The notes beneath the pieces are model-generated. The model made no database searches and was not told where the DNA came from. It saw only the letters and a list, made by a program, of their open reading frames with translations. From contig CANQLK010000008.1 in NCBI GenBank assembly GCA_947624665.1, positions 1-25,245 of the forward strand: 25,245 nucleotides of DNA. The letters are read 5' to 3'. The translations under genes and the position numbers were made by a program. This DNA comes from Candidatus Gastranaerophilales bacterium (lineage in GTDB: Bacteria > Cyanobacteriota > Vampirovibrionia > Gastranaerophilales > Gastranaerophilaceae). Positions 22,690-25,245 of the stretch are shown one piece after another (within the stretch, counting starts at the first letter, position 1; every line of letters starts with the position of its first letter).

Positions 22690-22704
22690 AAAGAAAGGTG
22701 AAAT

Positions 22705-23340
22705 ATGACACTGGGAGTAATAGGTGAAAAACTTGGGATGACACAAGTGTTCGATGAACAAGGACTTGCAATTCCCGTAACAGTAATAAAAGTAGATCCG
22801 TTAACGGTTACACAAATTAAAACTGTTGATTCAGACGGATATAATGCAATACAGGTAGGATTGGTTCCTGTAAAAGAAAAGCATTTAACAAAGGCTGAAA
22901 TCGGACATTTAAAGAAAAACGGATTAGAAACATTCAGACATTTACAAGAATTCAGATTAGATGATCCTGAAAAATACACAATCGGACAAAAGATAGATTT
23001 AAGCGTATTAAAAGCAGGAATAAAAGTAGATGTAACGGGAACGTCAATAGGAAAAGGATTTCAAGGGACCGTAAAGAGATGGAAATTCAGCAGAGGCCCT
23101 ATGGCACATGGTTCAAAGAATCATAGAGAACCCGGTTCTATTGGTGCAGGTACAACCCCCGGTCGTGTAATAAAAGGAAAGAGAATGGCCGGAAATATGG
23201 GAAATGAAAGAGTTACCATAACAAAGCTTACGGTAGTAAGAGTAGACAACGAAAACAATTTGTTATTGGTAAAAGGTTCGGTACCGGGACCTGAAGGTAA
23301 ATTGGTAACAGTAGTACCATCAAGAGTTAAATGGAATTAG
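22705..23340 (+). CDS. rplC: 50S ribosomal protein L3
   Basis: The 211-residue product is a full L3 (uL3), which starts 50S assembly near the peptidyl transferase centre. It opens with 'LGVIGEKLGMTQVFDE' and carries the long internal loop 'FQGTVKRWKFSRGPMAHGSKNHREPGSIGAG' and 'GNMGNERVT'. A ribosome-binding site AAAGG lies 6 bases before the ATG, directly after a hairpin (22652-22689) that could control access to it. It is followed by rplD after 64 bases. Confidence 0.98.
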   Translation: MTLGVIGEKLGMTQVFDEQGLAIPVTVIKVDPLTVTQIKTVDSDGYNAIQVGLVPVKEKHLTKAEIGHLKKNGLETFRHLQEFRLDDPEKYTIGQKIDLSVLKAGIKVDVTGTSIGKGFQGTVKRWKFSRGPMAHGSKNHREPGSIGAGTTPGRVIKGKRMAGNMGNERVTITKLTVVRVDNENNLLLVKGSVPGPEGKLVTVVPSRVKWN

Positions 23341-23404
23341 CGAAAAGTAATTTGAAGCGAGAAGTATTCCAGAAACCAAAAACCAAAAATAAGGAAAAAG
23401 AAAA

Positions 23405-24040
23405 ATGACAAAAGAAGTTTCAATATTAAGTACAAGCGGAAAGCAAGTCGGACAAATTGCTCTTGATGAAAAGGTATTCGGAGTAGAACCGAATTTGCAT
23501 GTAATGCACATGGCACTTAGAAGACAATTAAATAACGGAAGAAGCGGAAACGCATGTGCTAAGACAAGAGCAGAAGTATCAGGCGGTGGAAGAAAGCCTT
23601 GGAAACAAAAAGGAACAGGACGAGCAAGAGCAGGTTCATTAAGAAGTCCGTTGTTTGCAGGCGGTGGTGTAATATTCGGGCCAAAGCCGAGAGATTATTC
23701 TTTCTCAATGCCGCAGAAGGCAAGAAGATTAGCTTTGAAATCCGCACTTTCAGCAAGAATTGATAATACTGTTTTAGTAAAAGATTTTTCTGAAATAAAA
23801 GAACCTAAAACAAAAATGGTAGCAGAATCATTAAAAGCATTAAAAGTTGAAGGAAAGATTTTAATAATAGCTGATACAAAAGCAGCAGAGAATGCCCAGT
23901 TGGAATTAGCAGCAAGAAATCTTCCGAATGTAAAAATCATATTACCTTCAAATTTGAACGTAAAAGATTTACTGGAAGCAGATAATGTAATAATGACGGA
24001 AGCAGCGATATTAGAAATAACTGAGAGGTTATCGAAATAA
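23405..24040 (+). CDS. rplD: 50S ribosomal protein L4
   Basis: This complete 211-residue L4 (uL4) lines the nascent peptide exit tunnel. The conserved loop 'GGGRKPWKQKGTGRARAGSLRSPLFAGGGVIFGPKPRDYSFSMPQKARR' is present. In E. coli, L4 is the autoregulator of the S10 operon, through its leader RNA and transcription termination. That makes it a candidate ligand for the structured spacer upstream of rplC, although this is only an analogy. Its stop codon overlaps the rplW start (TAATG). Confidence 0.98.
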   Translation: MTKEVSILSTSGKQVGQIALDEKVFGVEPNLHVMHMALRRQLNNGRSGNACAKTRAEVSGGGRKPWKQKGTGRARAGSLRSPLFAGGGVIFGPKPRDYSFSMPQKARRLALKSALSARIDNTVLVKDFSEIKEPKTKMVAESLKALKVEGKILIIADTKAAENAQLELAARNLPNVKIILPSNLNVKDLLEADNVIMTEAAILEITERLSK

Positions 24041-24348
24041 TGAGTACGAAGAAACAAAGCAAAGAAAGATTATACGATATCATAAAGAAACCTATAATCA
24101 CTGAAAAATCAATGACAGCGGCATCATTATCTCAATATACGTTTGAAGTAGCAAAAGATGCTACAAAAATTGAGATAGCACAAGCAATAGAATTGGCATT
24201 TCCGAATAGAAAAGTAACAAAAGTAAGAACAGTGTATATGCCGTCACACGCAAAAAGAGTAGGATATTCGGTCGGAAGAACTCAATCGAGCAAAAAAGCA
24301 ATAGTAACGATAGAAGGCGATCCGATTGAAGAATTAGCAGGAGTGTAA
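24040..24348 (+). CDS. rplW: 50S ribosomal protein L23
   Basis: The 102-residue L23 (uL23) sits at the tunnel exit and is the docking point for trigger factor and SRP. Family features are 'IIKKPIITEKSM', 'YTFEVAKDATKIEIAQAIELAF' and the 'KVTKVRTVYMPSHAKR' arm. The start overlaps the rplD stop by one base, so the two are translationally coupled. Confidence 0.97.
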   Translation: MSTKKQSKERLYDIIKKPIITEKSMTAASLSQYTFEVAKDATKIEIAQAIELAFPNRKVTKVRTVYMPSHAKRVGYSVGRTQSSKKAIVTIEGDPIEELAGV

Positions 24349-24352
24349 ACCG

Positions 24353-25180
24353 ATGGGTATAAGAAAAATAAATCCGACATCTCCGGGACAAAGAGGAATG
24401 ACAAAGAGCGATTTTGCGGAAGTAACAACATCAACTCCCGAAAAGTCATTGTTAAGACCGATGAGAAAAAAGGCCGGAAGAAATAATACAGGAAGAATAA
24501 CCTGCCGTCACAAAGGTGGCGGACATAAACAGGCATACCGTGTAATAGATTTTAAACGTGATAAATTCGGTATTCCTGCAGTAGTAAAAACTATAGAATA
24601 TGATCCTAACAGAAATGTAAGAATATCATTAGTAGTATATGCTGACGGAGAAAAGAGATACATATTAACTCCGAATGATTTAAAAGTAGGAGATACAATA
24701 GTATCGGGGCCTGAGGCTGAAATACAGACGGGAAATGCAATTCCGTTGGAATTGATTCCGTTAGGTACGGTAGTACATAATATAGAATTAATTCCGGGGC
24801 GCGGAGCAAAGATGGTTAGAACAGCAGGAGCCGGAGCGCAGTTAATGGCGAAAGAAGGCAACTACGTAACCATAAAGATGCCGAGTTCAGAAATGAGAAT
24901 GGTAAGAAAAGAATGTTTGGCAACAGTTGGCGTTTTAGGTAATGCTGAGTTTAAGAACCTCAAGATAGGAAAAGCAGGAAGAACCAGACACTTAGGTATA
25001 AGACCAACGGTCAGAGGTGTAACAATGAATCCTTGCGATCACCCTCACGGTGGTGGTGAAGGAAAGACAGGGCCCGGAGGTAATCCTAAGACTCCTTGGG
25101 GTAAACCGGCATTAGGTCACAAGACAAGAAAAGTTAAGAAATCATCTGGCAAATTAATTGTCAGAGCAAGAAAACGCTAA
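24353..25180 (+). CDS. rplB: 50S ribosomal protein L2
   Basis: This complete 275-residue L2 (uL2) is required for subunit association and peptidyl transferase activity. Conserved motifs include 'GRNNTGRITCRHKGGGHKQ', 'IELIPGRGAKMVRTAGAGAQLMAKEG', and the C-terminal 'DHPHGGGEGK' with the functionally important His. The residue before this motif is Cys ('MNPCDHPHGGG', codon 25034-25036), where most bacteria have Val. It follows rplW after four bases. Confidence 0.98.
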   Translation: MGIRKINPTSPGQRGMTKSDFAEVTTSTPEKSLLRPMRKKAGRNNTGRITCRHKGGGHKQAYRVIDFKRDKFGIPAVVKTIEYDPNRNVRISLVVYADGEKRYILTPNDLKVGDTIVSGPEAEIQTGNAIPLELIPLGTVVHNIELIPGRGAKMVRTAGAGAQLMAKEGNYVTIKMPSSEMRMVRKECLATVGVLGNAEFKNLKIGKAGRTRHLGIRPTVRGVTMNPCDHPHGGGEGKTGPGGNPKTPWGKPALGHKTRKVKKSSGKLIVRARKR

Positions 25181-25195
25181 TAAAGGAGATAATTA

Positions 25196-25245
25196 ATGAC
25201 ACGTTCACTAAAAAAAGGTGTATATGTACACGATTCTTTAAAAGC
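25196..25245 (+). CDS. rpsS: 30S ribosomal protein S19, 5' end only
   Basis: Sixteen codons are present before the window ends: 'MTRSLKKGVYVHDSLK', the characteristic S19 (uS19) start. A strong AAAGGAG ribosome-binding site lies 8 bases upstream, 15 bases after rplB. The order rplB-rpsS is the standard S10 operon order. The rest lies outside the window. Confidence 0.95.
   Translation, partial: MTRSLKKGVYVHDSLK

Noticed and set aside
22548..22979. A 143-codon minus-strand frame over the leader and rplC
   Set aside because: It is antisense to a certain ribosomal gene, with Cys/Phe/Ser-rich shadow composition.

Overview
The window is 25.2 kb of AT-rich bacterial DNA with short intergenic gaps and no tRNA, rRNA, CRISPR array or insertion sequence that I can see. 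The cell envelope is probably didermic: there is a TolC-type outer-membrane channel, an EmrA-type periplasmic adaptor and a type IV prepilin. The low-GC, lysine/asparagine-rich proteins, the receiver/GAF/kinase architecture, a Ski2-like helicase of a type also seen in cyanobacteria, and short N-terminal '[IV]-[ST]-F-[GA]' motifs suggest a non-photosynthetic relative of cyanobacteria (Vampirovibrionia/Melainabacteria, gut Gastranaerophilales-like). That placement is inferred from memory, not from a search.

Layout. Positions 11-4938 (minus strand) read glmU, prs, two tandem thymidylate-kinase-like paralogues, a DUF721/DciA-like gene with its own near-leaderless promoter, and a prepilin carrying YadA-head-like NTAIG repeats. 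Positions 5102-8248 hold a small unknown plus-strand gene, a strong terminator, and a divergent emrA-like/tolC-like pair with no pump gene. Positions 8252-11023 (minus strand) read DUF2157, GDYXXLXY protein and tyrA. Two copies of a dispersed repeat each start at, or about ten bases beyond, a stop codon in this unit.

Positions 11024-13715 contain a possible plus-strand small RNA, a lysine/alanine-rich glycine-zipper protein, a small secreted protein, and a 488-base gap with a GC-richer foldable element that may be a non-coding RNA. Positions 13716-17537 (plus strand) are one tight unit: a large hybrid-like histidine kinase, a CheY-like receiver, and a PilB/GspE-like ATPase with degraded catalytic motifs. 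Positions 17638-21957 encode an FHA protein and a Ski2-like helicase. From 22061 the S10 ribosomal operon starts (rpsJ, rplC, rplD, rplW, rplB, start of rpsS). It has a good promoter and a 214-base rpsJ-rplC spacer that can fold into mutually exclusive hairpins.

How the parts work together. glmU and prs supply UDP-GlcNAc and PRPP. EmrA and TolC would form an export conduit with a pump encoded elsewhere. The kinase, receiver and degenerate ATPase look like a signalling unit that may act on type IV pili, to which the prepilin at the left edge could belong. The most interesting candidates are the rpsJ-rplC leader, the dispersed 3'-UTR repeat, the structured element at 13.26-13.41 kb, the kinase/degenerate-ATPase unit, and the N-terminal FG-type motif shared by three unrelated proteins.
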